The translations under genes and the position numbers were made by a program. 64,000 nucleotides of DNA from contig JALQBC010000030.1 of the NCBI GenBank assembly GCA_023375675.1, forward strand, positions 372,001 through 436,000. The letters run 5' to 3'. Below the pieces are notes generated by a model. The model was not told where the DNA came from. It was given only the letters and a program-made list of their open reading frames with translations, and did no database searches. Shown one piece after another: positions 22,643-32,764 of the stretch (positions are counted from its first letter, which is position 1; the number at the start of each line of letters is the position of its first letter). The stretch comes from Cytospora piceicola. Taxonomy: Eukaryota > Ascomycota > Sordariomycetes > Diaporthales > Cytosporaceae.

Positions 22643-23413
22643 GCTGCGCAATGAACCTGGATCGAAATGGGAACTGATTAAATTGGAGAGGTTCTGTGGA
22701 CTACCATAAAGAAGAGAGTGCACATAGAAGAGTATAATAGCAAGGAGTGGCAGTTGGGGAGAAGGAAGTGGTTGGTTGGCTTCCGGCTGTGTCGTTGGAA
22801 TTACTCGAGTAGACTTCCGTAAATCATATGGTAGATAATGGCCTGGGCTGTTTATCAATCGACGTTGGCGTAGTGCTCGATGACGTTTGATTTCGACCAC
22901 CAAGACTTGACGATCCAAGCAATTAAACAAGACTCGAGCTGCCTATTCCGTACCTACTGCTCTTTTAAGTTATTTACCTCCTCAAAATATTATGAATAAC
23001 AGACTGTAATTATTTACTACCTTGACATATAGAAGCTTAGAGTTTCTGAATGGAAGTGAAGTCACCTCACCTCACCTGTGACGTCGGATCCGAAGGTCTC
23101 CCCGCCCCGATATCAAGTCAACGCCACTGTGATTGGTGGGTACCCACTATCTCGGTAGTGTCAGCCTTGGAACACGGTTAACGTCGCCTGGAACGTTGAC
23201 CTACAGCACCTAAATGGTTTGGCCCGTGCGCTCGCGTCATCTCCAAACGCGTTCAAACGCGTCTTCTATCTTCAACACTAATTGATTCATCCAGACAGCC
23301 GAGGTTTTGTTTGCTCTGCCTCCCCTCCTTAAATCAACCACTTGACAACTACTGAGACTCACAACTTCCCTTAAAACTGCTGGCCCTGTAGTCAGGTACA
23401 ATTAACCATAATC
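22643..23413. promoter_or_regulatory. Divergent promoter region between the GH5 gene and PRI1
   Basis: The two genes are transcribed away from each other, with 771 bp between start codons. The PRI1-proximal part holds two exact ACGCGT words at 23247-23252 and 23257-23262, inside a direct repeat of AAACGCGT with 10-bp spacing, about 155-165 bp before the PRI1 ATG. ACGCGT is the known MluI cell-cycle box bound by MBF-type factors in fungi. A control role here is inferred. Confidence 0.6.
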
Positions 23414-25133
23414 ATGCCTCACTCCGAACCATCAGCGTCCAGTTCTCCTGTACCAACTCCAAATAGTGAGGAGTTCGAACAGATGGAACAAGATTCTCCA
23501 GTCAAGACTGAAGTCCAAGACGATACTACTGCCGACATCACTATCGCCGATGTCAATGCCATGACCATATCCGAAGAACCAAAAAAGGACGTCAAGCTGG
23601 AAGAACTATTCGCAGATGTTGACTCAGATGAAGAGTTTCCCAGTACAGGGCCGGACTCGTCTGCAGGGCAGAGGTGATACCTCCCGGACTCATGAATCTA
23701 CAGTCATTGAGGAGGCTGACACCATATATGCAGTAGTGGCGCCCCGATCAAAGCCAGCGCGAGCGACCCTGAGGTCATGCGCAGTTTCTACCAGCGCCTC
23801 TTCCCATGGAGGTATCTCTTCCAATGGCTGAACCACAGCCCCACGCCAACGAACGATTTTGGACATCGAGAGTTCGCCTTCACATTACAGAATGATGCCT
23901 ACCTGCGATACCAGTCCTTCCCAACAGCTGACCTGTATGACGACCCCTCATCTTGAACCCCGGGGCAGTTCAAACCCGCTGACGCTATTCTACAGCATCC
24001 GCAAGGACGTCCTCCGCCTCATGCCCTCGCGATTCGAAATCGGCCCCGTCTACAGCACCAACCCACGCGACCGGAAACAGCTCAAGAACCTCTCTGCATT
24101 CCGCCCACTCTCCAAAGAACTCTGCTTCGATATCGATTTGACAGATTACGACGACATCCGAACGTGTTGCGACCAAGCCAACATCTGCATCAAATGTTGG
24201 CAGTTCATCACGATGGCTATCAGGGTAGTTGACGTTGCACTACGTGAGGATTTCGGGTTCAAGCATATCATGTGGGTATACTCAGGTCGTCGTGGTGCCC
24301 ACGCCTGGGTGTGTGATAAGAAGGCACGGACTATGGATGACCAGAAGAGGAGGGCTGTGGCAGGGTATTTGGAGGTGCTGAAGGGTGGTGCCCAGAGCGG
24401 GAAGAAAGTGAATGTCAGGAGGCCGCTGCATCCGCATCTGACGTGAGTCCAGCCGTCACTAGAGTACAGCCTCGTGAGTGGCTTATACTGACAGTATCAC
24501 AGGCGGAGTTTGGATATCCTCAAAACACATTTCTCGGAGGACGTTCTCGAGAGGCAAGATCCCTGGGACACCGACGAGCGAGCAGAGAAGCTTCTGCTAT
24601 TACTACCAGACAAGCAACTCAATGATGCCTTACGCAGGAAATGGGCATCCGCGCCGGGGCGGTCTTCGACGTCCAAGTGGGCCGACATTGATGCGATCAC
24701 CAAGGCCGGCGGAGCAAGCAAGAACCTCGACACGAGAGACCTCTTGGCAGCGAAACAAGACATTGTTCTTGAATATACTTACCCCCGGCTGGATATCGAG
24801 GTCAGCAAGAAGCTCAACCATTTGTTGAAATCCCCATTCGTCGTGCATCCCGGCACTGGACGGGTCTGTGTTCCGATCGACACGCGGCCTGGCAAACTGG
24901 AGGAATTTGACCCGACAGAGGTACCGACTGTGCAAAACCTCCTGGGAGAGATTGATACCTGGGCGGAAGAAGAAGGTGACGATGAGAAGAAGAGCATCCA
25001 GGACTGGGAAAAGACCAGTCTCAAACCGTACATCGAACAGTTCAGGGGCTTCGTCAACGCCTTGATGAAGGAAGAGAGGGGCGACGTCAGAGTTAAGAGG
25101 GAACGAGAGGAACCGGAGTCGATGGAGTTTTGA
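23414..25133 (+). CDS. PRI1: DNA primase small (catalytic) subunit
   Basis: This is the catalytic subunit of DNA polymerase alpha-primase, which makes RNA primers for replication in the nucleus. Four exons (23414-23673, 23734-23934, 23996-24442, 24503-25133) with introns of 60, 61 and 60 bp, all phase 2, give 512 residues. The first 87 residues are an acidic, poorly conserved extension. The conserved core begins with FYQRLFPWRYLFQWLNH and FGHREFAFTLQNDAYLRYQSF. The metal-binding motif is CFDIDLTDYDD, with D199 and D201. The zinc-site cysteines lie in CCDQANICIKCW, and SGRRGAHAWVCD follows. Without splicing the frame breaks at each intron, so the frames alone look like unrelated fragments. Two MCB boxes upstream fit S-phase expression. 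The C-terminal tail is charged. Confidence 0.95.
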
Positions 25134-25865
25134 GAACATGGGCGTGGACCTTGCGTGGACAGGAAGTGTATAACGACGTTAGACGAATGCATAAGGAGGG
25201 TTGCACGACACCGACAAGGCGGAACGATGGGGGTCCACAACACAGGGCTGACCGTTCGGTATAATTCTGGTTTGTGTGGTCATATTTTCCGTCTGAGACT
25301 TGCAGGCGTCGGCATCATCAAGGTTTTGTCTACTTGTCTACCGGTTATGGGGGCACGATGTCTATTGGCGCGCATCTGATGGGCTGAGCAAGCGGCAAGC
25401 ATACCTGGACTCTTCCCCGGATCCTCACTGGTCACAACCCGCCGAATCCCTGCTGGCTTCCCGCTTGGATTGCCCCATTTCCCCAAAGGACTCTGATCAG
25501 CATGGGAGACTGAGTATACTGGGGACACTTCCAGCTCTCGTGTTGACCGAGGTCCCTTTTTGACGAACCTGTTCTCGGACCCTCAACATCCATTGCGGAA
25601 TAGGCATGCTACGCGAGATGCACCGAGTTTTGGTCATGCGGACAGTCTAGTTCCTTCTAGCCAGGAACACTGGATTTCCTCGGGTCCTCATGATGGCGTC
25701 GTGGGGGAGCCACTTGCGAGTTGGTGTCAGTTCACGAGTCTATATAGTTAGGATGTAGCATCGTATAGATGTCCGTGATGCAGATGTCTGGTGGTAGTAA
25801 GGCTTAGGCGCCCTGCATCCTTCTGACGATCCCACGAGGTAGATCACCTCCCCTGTCCGCTCAAG
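25134..25865. other. Intergenic region between PRI1 and the GH93-like gene
   Basis: This 732-bp stretch holds the PRI1 3' flank and the upstream region of the next gene. I see no supported gene or repeat in it; the open frames of 60-90 codons overlap on both strands and lack splice context. Confidence 0.5.
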
Positions 25866-27141
25866 ATGTTGTCCCTAAAGTCCAGCGTCCTTTTCGCCCT
25901 CTCATCCATCTCCCTCACCCTCACCCTTGCCAGCCCTTCCCTGCACCGCCGCAATGACACCATATCCACCTTCGACGACAATGTGATCTTCGAGCCGGCC
26001 AGCAGCGACAACTACACCGACCCGGGGACCCTCTACACCCGCACCGCCGAGCTCACCCTGTCCGGCAACGTGCTCCTCGCGACGTGGGAGAACTACTCGC
26101 CCGAGGCGCCGCCCGTCTACTTCCCCATCTACCGGTCGGAGGACCACGGGCTCACGTGGGAGCACATCGCGAACGTCACGGACCAGGTCAACGGCTGGGG
26201 GAACAGGTACCAGCCGTTCCTGTACGAGCTGCCGGTGGCCTTCGGCGGGTACGCCGCCGGGACGGTCCTGCTGGCGGGCAACTCGATCCCGACGAACCTG
26301 AGCAACACCCAGATCGACCTGTACGCGAGCACGGATGGCGGGTACACGTGGGGGTTTGTGAGCCATGTTGCTGCTGGGGGGGAGGCGCTGCCTGATAATG
26401 GGCTCACACCGGTCTGGGAGCCGTTTATCATGTGAGTCCAAACAACTCACTCGTCACTCACCATTTCTTTCCTCTTCATGTCCCCGATAGGGACTCATCC
26501 CACTGACAAAGTATAATTGTACGTCCAGGCTCTACGAAGACCAACTGATAGTCTACTACTCGGACCAACGCGACCTCAACCACGGGCAGAAGCTAGTCCA
26601 CCAGACCACCACCGACCTCCTGGCCTGGACGGACCCGGTCGACGACGTCGCCTACGACGAGTACACGGACCGGCCCGGCATGACGACGGTCGCGCAGCTG
26701 CCCACGGGCGACTACATCATGACCTACGAGTGGGGCCACAACTCCTCGGGCACCTACAGCTTCCCCGTGACGTACCGCGTCAGCGCCGACCCCCTCGCCT
26801 TTTCCGGCGCCGACCCCGTCCCCCTCGTCGCCGCCAACACGGGCACGAGGCCCACGGGGAGCCCCTACGTCGTCTTCAGCGGCGCCGCCGGCGGGGACAA
26901 CGGCACGGTCGTGGTGAGCTGCGGGAACCTGGGCACCGTGTTTGCGAACCAGGCCCTGGGGGCCGCGGACGCGTGGTACGAGTACGAGACGCCCCAGCCC
27001 ACGGCGTATTCGAGGCACCTGAGGGTGTTTGCGGAGGACCAGACCAAGTTGCTGATCGCGGGGGCTGGAGCCCTGCCACCCGCCACGGACAATTCTGTAT
27101 CGCTTAGTGTTGTCAGCCTCCTGGATTTGACAGAGGCATGA
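25866..27141 (+). CDS. Secreted GH93-like exo-alpha-1,5-L-arabinanase
   Basis: This is probably an extracellular enzyme that releases arabinobiose from arabinan side chains of pectin. Two exons (25866-26431, 26529-27141; intron 97 bp, phase 2) give 392 residues. Residues 1-23 form a signal peptide with a hydrophobic core, followed by HRR, a likely maturation site. The rest reads as a six-bladed propeller of the sialidase superfamily, with Asp-box-like words STDGGYTW and SEDHGLTW. WENYSPE, WGNRYQPFLYELP and GLTPVWEPF match what I recall of fungal GH93 proteins. E185 in VWEPF and E256 in TYEWGH are the likely catalytic pair, 71 residues apart. Several N-glycosylation sequons are present. The second exon is very GC-rich. 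A generic BNR-repeat sialidase-like annotation is the alternative. Confidence 0.8.
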
Positions 27142-27371
27142 GGCGGGTTGTCGAAGGCCAAAAAAGGCAGTTCCGTAGCATTGAATTCAACAGTTGGTGA
27201 TTTCAAAGTGGTATCTTGATTATTCAGTGTTATCCGTTCTCTTGTGCCATGGCAACGCCATACCTGGGCATATATGTCTGGAGGAAGATTTCAAGATGCT
27301 ACTACCCAAGGCATAAACCCGCAGATCAACCGAGTTGTAATGCATTTATTTGGCGCAGGAGAGCCGGCAAA

Positions 27372-28754
27372 CTATGCCTCTGCAGTAGTAGCGGCAGCAT
27401 CGTCTGCTTGTTTCTCGCCCTCGTTGCTTCCGTCCTCGTGGTCTTTCTCAGCGCGGACTTCGCTCACACCATCGCCTTGCTCATCCGCATCCGCATCCGC
27501 ATCCGCATCCACATTCGCGACCTCATCCTCCTCCTCCTCACCTTCACCCCTGAGTTGTCCGCCTTTTCGCCTAGGAATAACCTCCATAAATGCTTTGCCC
27601 CAGTCCCCAGTCTCGAGCCACTTGCACATGATCTCGACCACATGGTTCGTCGCCAGCACTTGGCGACTTGCCATCTGCAGGTACTCGCCGATCGGCAACT
27701 TGGCAGTTCGGATGTTCTTCTCCTCGGCGCGCCGCTGGCAGAGCAGCTTTTCCCGGTTCCGATCTACCAGCCCGCCGATCACGTAGCTCGTGTTGGGCTC
27801 GAGTTTGTCGAGTGTGTTGGGCGAGTCCGCTGAGAGGTAGATGACGGAGTCGGTGGTGAATTCCGGTACAGGCTTCTCCAGCGTACTCGTCTCCTCAGCA
27901 GGATCCCGTGCGGCCTCCTTGTCTGCTTCTCCCTCCTCGTCTGCAGCTAGATCGTCTGACTGTTGCTGTCGATCCTGCTCGTCGCCTCCCAGTGCAGGAC
28001 ACAATTTGCCGCCTTGAGGCCCATGCATGATGTCCCAGGCCACCTTTCCGGCCTCGACAAAGTCATCTTGAACAAAGGACACGCCCCTCCAATTCTTATG
28101 TGTATTCTTCAACACCGTTTCGAACCTCTCCTTCAACTTGCCACCCCAGGAGCTGATTATTATATGCGCCTGGTAATCTCCCTGTTTGTTCATCGAGTAA
28201 CTCCTCGTGATCTGGCTTCCCAGCGAAACGAGCTCGTTGTCCTGCATGTACTTCTCGAAGTCGCAGTCGATGATGAGCGACATGGGCACAGCGTAGGCCT
28301 GCTTGTTCCTCTTGTTGTTCTGCTTCTCCAGCGTCACTATCCTCTTCATGGCCTCGTCCTTGTCGATCCCCTCAGCCTGCGCCAGCTCTGCCGCCTTCTC
28401 CTGGCGCTCGAGCCGGTTCCGGGCGGTCTTCTCGTGTCGCTTCTCTTTGCGCTGTACTTTGCGGTCTTGCCTGCGCTCTTCCCAGAGTTTCTGACGCTTC
28501 AGCTTTCGCAGCTGGTTCTTGGATATTTTGGGTTCATCCCCTTCACCGTCCGCGGTGACTGCAGCGGCATCGCCCTCGCCTGGGGGTCCCGCCTGATCAT
28601 TGTCGGGGGTCGGCTCTTGATCGTCGTCGTTGTCTTCTCGCTGTCGCTTTCTCGGGTTCGTCTCCTCGGCTGGTGCTGGAGCATCCCCCATGGGGAGCTC
28701 TGAGATTGGGGGGGCCTCAGCGGCTGCGGGTGTCTGATCGGTCTCCATGGTCAT
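27372..28754 (-). CDS. TRM10: tRNA (guanine-9-N1)-methyltransferase Trm10
   Basis: Trm10 is a SPOUT-fold methyltransferase that makes m1G at position 9 of tRNAs using S-adenosylmethionine. This single exon encodes 460 residues from the first ATG (28754); a second ATG lies two codons downstream. The in-frame codons above it reach only a TTG. An acidic N terminus is followed by a basic coiled coil (SKNQLRKLKRQKLWEERR to about residue 150). The SPOUT domain begins at SLIIDCDFEKYM and includes YLSADSPNTL, TSYVIGGLVDRN and LPIGEYLQMASRQVLATNHVVEIM, the last probably forming the knot region that holds the cofactor. A roughly 50-residue acidic insert sits between WDIMHGP and YLSADS. The C-terminal tail has a DADADADAD run from a GCATCC-type repeat. 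It is convergent with the GH93-like gene. Confidence 0.93.
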   Translation of the reverse strand: MTMETDQTPAAAEAPPISELPMGDAPAPAEETNPRKRQREDNDDDQEPTPDNDQAGPPGEGDAAAVTADGEGDEPKISKNQLRKLKRQKLWEERRQDRKVQRKEKRHEKTARNRLERQEKAAELAQAEGIDKDEAMKRIVTLEKQNNKRNKQAYAVPMSLIIDCDFEKYMQDNELVSLGSQITRSYSMNKQGDYQAHIIISSWGGKLKERFETVLKNTHKNWRGVSFVQDDFVEAGKVAWDIMHGPQGGKLCPALGGDEQDRQQQSDDLAADEEGEADKEAARDPAEETSTLEKPVPEFTTDSVIYLSADSPNTLDKLEPNTSYVIGGLVDRNREKLLCQRRAEEKNIRTAKLPIGEYLQMASRQVLATNHVVEIMCKWLETGDWGKAFMEVIPRRKGGQLRGEGEEEEDEVANVDADADADADEQGDGVSEVRAEKDHEDGSNEGEKQADDAAATTAEA

Positions 28755-29176
28755 TCCTAGTATTGCCCTTGGAAGAGGATTGTCATGCGGAGGGAGTTCT
28801 GGCAAATCGCGGGGCTCAATTGGAACTTTTTGGGAGCTCGGGCGGCAGTATCTCAGGGCGGTCGGGAGCCTGACCCTCCTGGGGTTTTAGCGCCTTTAGC
28901 GGTCCCATACCGCGTCAGGGAACCCCTGTCTAAACGCGTCTCCCGTTTAATGGAAAGTCGCGGCACGCGTTCCCTTGACTTGACCCTGCTTTGCTTTGAT
29001 CTTATAATTGACTTCCTCTCCAGTCTCTCCAGTGAAGCAGTTGATTCACAATACAATAATTGCCGCGCAAAGATCAGTGAATTTTGACCAAGGCTGGGAT
29101 GGGAATTGGCTGATATTTAAACACGCACTCTTGTTCTTGTTCTTGTTCTTGTACCGTCCCTTCTTTACGTGCTATC
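28755..29176. promoter_or_regulatory. Bidirectional promoter between TRM10 and MSH2
   Basis: Only 422 bp separate the divergent start codons. Two exact ACGCGT words lie at 28934-28939 and 28975-28980, 198-243 bp before the MSH2 ATG. They are candidate MCB boxes for G1/S expression of MSH2. A TTCTTG repeat (29128-29151) lies just before the MSH2 start and is probably in the leader. Confidence 0.6.
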
Positions 29177-32045
29177 ATGTCTTCCAGGCCGGAGTTGAAG
29201 GTAATATCAGCATCTTACGCCCCCAACAGCCCCCCACGACCCAATTTCCAAAAGCCGATTCTAACCCCAAGTTACTGGTTAGGTTGACGATGAACACGGC
29301 TTCATCCGGTTCTTCAAGTCGCTACCAAACCGGAATGATGAGACCGTACGCATATTCGACCGGGGCGACTGGTACACTGCCCATGGAGAGGATGCCAACT
29401 TCATAGCCCGGACTGTCTACAAGACCACATCTGTGGTTCGCCAACTAGGCAAGAATGACCATACCGGTCTGGAGTCCGTGACTATGACCGTCACTGTCTT
29501 CCGCCAGTTCCTTCGGGAAGCCCTGTTCAAACTTGGAAAGCGAGTCGAGATATGGTCAAGCGTGGGTGGCCGCATGAACTGGAAGATCGCCAAGCAGGCC
29601 TCGCCAGGAAACCTGCAAGACGTGGAAGACGAGCTGGGTGGACAATTTGACGGTGCACCTATGATCATGGCCGTCAAGTTCTCTGCAAAAGCTTCAGAGG
29701 CAAGGAGTGTCGGTGTCTGCTTCGCGGACGCCAGTGTTCGCGAGCTGGGTGTCAGCGAGTTCCTCGACAATGACCTGTATTCCAACTTCGAGGCTCTCGT
29801 GATCCAGCTCGGCGTCAAGGAGTGTCTGATACAGTATGACAAGGGCGAGAAGGACAAGGATCCTGAGCTGGCCAAGTTGAAGCAGATCATTAACAACTGT
29901 GGCGTTGTCATGTCAGAAAGGCCGTTGACAGACTTCGGCACCAAAGACATCGAGCAGGATCTTGCAAGGATCTTGAAGGATGAGCGTTCTGCCTCGATGC
30001 TGCCGCAGACGGACTTGAAGCTTGCCATGGGTGCATCGGCTGCCCTTATCAAATACTTGTCTGTTCTCCAGGACCCCTCGAACTTCGGACAATATCAACT
30101 GTACCAACACGACTTGTCGCATTTCATGAAGCTGGATGCTGCGGCTCTGAAAGCCCTGAACCTAATGCCAGGTGCCCGGGATGGCGCCAAGACGATGAGC
30201 CTGTATGGACTGCTGAACCACTGCAAGACGCCGGTGGGCAGTCGTCTTCTGTCCCAGTGGCTGAAGCAGCCTCTGATGAACAGGGATGAAATCGAGAAGC
30301 GTCAACAACTAGTTGAGGCCTTTGTGAACGACACCGAGCTCCGACAAACAATGCAGGAAGAACACCTGAGGTCGGTCCCCGACCTGTACCGACTGGCCAA
30401 GAAGCTGCAGCGAAACAAGGCCAACCTCCAAGACGTTGTTAGGGCGTACCAGGTTGTGATCAGACTGCCCGGGTTCATCGGCACTTTCGAGGCCGTCATG
30501 GACGAGGCGTACCGTGATCCCCTGGACGCGGCGTACACCACCAAGCTCCGTGAGCTTTGCGACGGTCTCGTCAAACTCCAGGAGCTGGTGGAGACGACCA
30601 TCGATCTGGAAGCAATGGACAACCACGAGTTCAAGATCAAGCCCGAGTTCGACGACACTCTGCGGATTATAAGCAAGAAGCTAGACCGTCTTCGACTGGA
30701 CATGAACAGGGAATTCGTGAACGCGGCTAACGACCTTGGTCAGGAGCAAGACAAGAAGATATTCCTCGAGGATCACAAGGTCCATGGGTGGTGCATGCGT
30801 CTTACACGAGCCGAGGCAGGTTGCATTCGTAACAAGAAGGAGTACAAGGAGTGTTCTACCCAGAAGAACGGTGTTTACTTCACGACGAACACCCTGCTCA
30901 GCATCCGTCGCGAGCACCAGCAGCTGTCGGACAACTACAAGCGCACCCAGAGCGGCCTGGCCAACGAGGTCATCTCTGTGGCGGCGTCCTACTGCCCTCT
31001 CCTAGAAAGACTGGCCGGCGTCCTCGCCCACCTCGACGTCATCGTGTCCTTCGCGCACTGCTCCGTACATGCGCCCATCTCTTACGTGCGGCCGACGATA
31101 CACCCCCGTGGCCAGGGCCGGACGGTGCTGAAGGAGGCCCGGCACCCGTGCATGGAGATGCAAGACGACGTGCAGTTCATCACCAACGACGTGGAGCTCA
31201 CCAAGGACACGTCCTCGTTCCTGATCATCACGGGCCCGAACATGGGGGGCAAGTCGACGTACATCCGGCAGATCGGCGTGATCGCGCTGATGGCGCAGGT
31301 GGGCTGCTTCGTGCCGTGCGGCTCGGCGGAGCTGGCCATCTTCGACTCGATCCTGGCGCGCGTGGGGGCCAGCGACTCGCAGCTCAAGGGGGTGTCGACC
31401 TTCATGGCCGAGATGCTCGAGACGGCCAACATCCTCAAGTCGGCGACGGCCGAGTCGCTCATCATCATCGACGAGCTGGGCCGCGGCACGTCGACGTACG
31501 ACGGCTTCGGGCTCGCCTGGGCCATCTCGGAGCACATCGTCCGCGAGGTCGGGTGCGCCGCCCTCTTCGCCACCCACTTCCACGAGCTCACGGCGCTGGC
31601 GGAGCAGTACCCGCAGGTGCGGAACCTGCACGTCGCTGCGCACATCGGCGGGGCGGGCGGCGGCGAGAGGGGGGAAGGAGAGGACGCCAAGAGGGAGGTG
31701 ACGCTGCTGTACCGGGTCGAGCCGGGCGTGTGCGACCAGAGCTTCGGGATCCACGTGGCCGAGCTGGTGCGGTTCCCGGACAAGGTGGTGCGCATGGCCA
31801 AGAGGAAGGCGGACGAGCTCGAGGACTTCACGACCAAGCACGAGGGCGGCGCGGCGGGCGGGTACAGCAGGCGGGACGTCGAGGAGGGCAGCGCGCTGCT
31901 CAAGGACGTGCTCGTGCGGTGGAGGGAGCAGGTGGCCGGGGGCGGCATGACCAGGGACGAGATGGTGGGCAAGCTGAGGGAGCTGGTCAAGGCGGACGGG
32001 GCGCTGGCCAGGAACCCGTTCTTCGAGAGCGTCAGGGCTCTGTGA
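29177..32045 (+). CDS. MSH2: DNA mismatch repair ATPase Msh2
   Basis: Msh2 pairs with Msh6 or Msh3 to recognise mismatches and small loops in nuclear DNA. Two exons, a tiny first exon 29177-29200 coding for eight residues (MSSRPELK) and 29283-32045, are separated by an 82-bp phase-0 intron. The total is 928 residues, the usual length. Domain I includes FDRGDWYTAHGEDA. The connector, lever and clamp domains follow. The C-terminal ATPase has Walker A TGPNMGGKST with K665, signature GASDSQLKGVSTFMAEM, Walker B IIIDELGRGTSTYDG with D738 and E739, and ATHFHELT. A Gly/Glu-rich insert (GGAGGGERGEGED) sits in the ATPase domain. Missing the first exon would wrongly start the protein at the GTG near residue 59. 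GC content rises toward the 3' end. Confidence 0.97.
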
Positions 32046-32362
32046 TTTTTTTGCCATGGGGTTTGATTTTCTGGTTCCCTACTCAGCTGTACTGTAGTGC
32101 AGGTTGGCTTCGAGGGTCGTCGGTATTGGTGTTAGCTGTGGCGTCATGGATGGAAGAACCGGTCTGATGTTGTTGCTTTGTAGATGTAAGTGGTCTGTCA
32201 AAAAGATGGTCAAATATATTGTCCGTAGCTCTAGGGGATGCAATGGACCCCCTTTTCCCATTCGGGCCCATTTGCTACTCAGTGTGTTAGATCCTCAAGG
32301 CCAAGCATTATTTATACTTGGTTCTTATTTATTTGGCACTATAGACTACCAAGCCTAGATTC
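32046..32362. other. Intergenic region 3' of MSH2
   Basis: This 317-bp stretch separates two convergent genes. I see no gene in it. Confidence 0.5.
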
Positions 32363-32764
32363 CTACAGCGCATCCCCCCCACGCCCCTCGGACGTATTCC
32401 CGTCACCGGGGATGGGCTTCTTCACCGAGTGCTGCATGGCGCCGTCGACAGCCTCCTTGTCCCCCTTGTGCACCCGCCCCGCCGCCTTGCCCTCCCCGGC
32501 CCTCCCGTCCGGGCCGTCGCTCCTCACGCCCGTGGACCTGCTCGGCCTCTCCTGCGTGTCGGACTGCTTGGCCGGGTGGCCGCCGCTGCCGTTGCTGCCG
32601 TTGCCGCCCGGGCCGTCCCTGGGTTTCCCGCCGGGGTCGTTGGACTGCTTGGTCTGGTCGAACTTGATGGGGGCCTCGGCGGAGAAGAGGCGGGTGGTGG
32701 TGAGGAGCTGGAGCTGGAGGGGGCGGGTTGGCCGGATGGCTGTTTGTGGTAGACGGAGGGGCAT
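32363..32764 (-). CDS. Small hypothetical protein with a mitochondrial-type N terminus
   Basis: A single-exon frame of 133 residues with a true ATG. The first 27 residues are rich in Arg, Leu and Thr, lack acids and end RLFSAEAP, which looks like a mitochondrial presequence with its cleavage region. The remainder is hydrophilic and Gly/Lys/Asp-rich, with PGGKPRDGPGG, KGDKEAVDGAMQHSVKK and PGDGNTSEG. The tail reads more like a conserved protein than like simple sequence, but I do not recognise a named family and cannot assign a function. It is convergent with MSH2. The high GC content keeps the opposite strand open as well, so confidence is moderate. Confidence 0.6.
   Translation of the reverse strand: MPLRLPQTAIRPTRPLQLQLLTTTRLFSAEAPIKFDQTKQSNDPGGKPRDGPGGNGSNGSGGHPAKQSDTQERPSRSTGVRSDGPDGRAGEGKAAGRVHKGDKEAVDGAMQHSVKKPIPGDGNTSEGRGGDAL

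Noticed and set aside
22643..22930. N-terminal extension of the GH5 protein to 22930
   Set aside because: The frame is open, but the extension lacks family similarity, and the ATG at 22642 gives the expected start.
28755..28805. Extension of TRM10 upstream of 28754
   Set aside because: The upstream frame offers only a TTG codon, and fungal nuclear genes normally begin at ATG.
30851..32167. Open frames of 438 codons (plus) and 351 codons (minus) over the MSH2 ATPase region
   Set aside because: They overlap the invariant MSH2 ATPase motifs in other frames and are Arg/Gly/His-rich, as expected of high-GC shadows.
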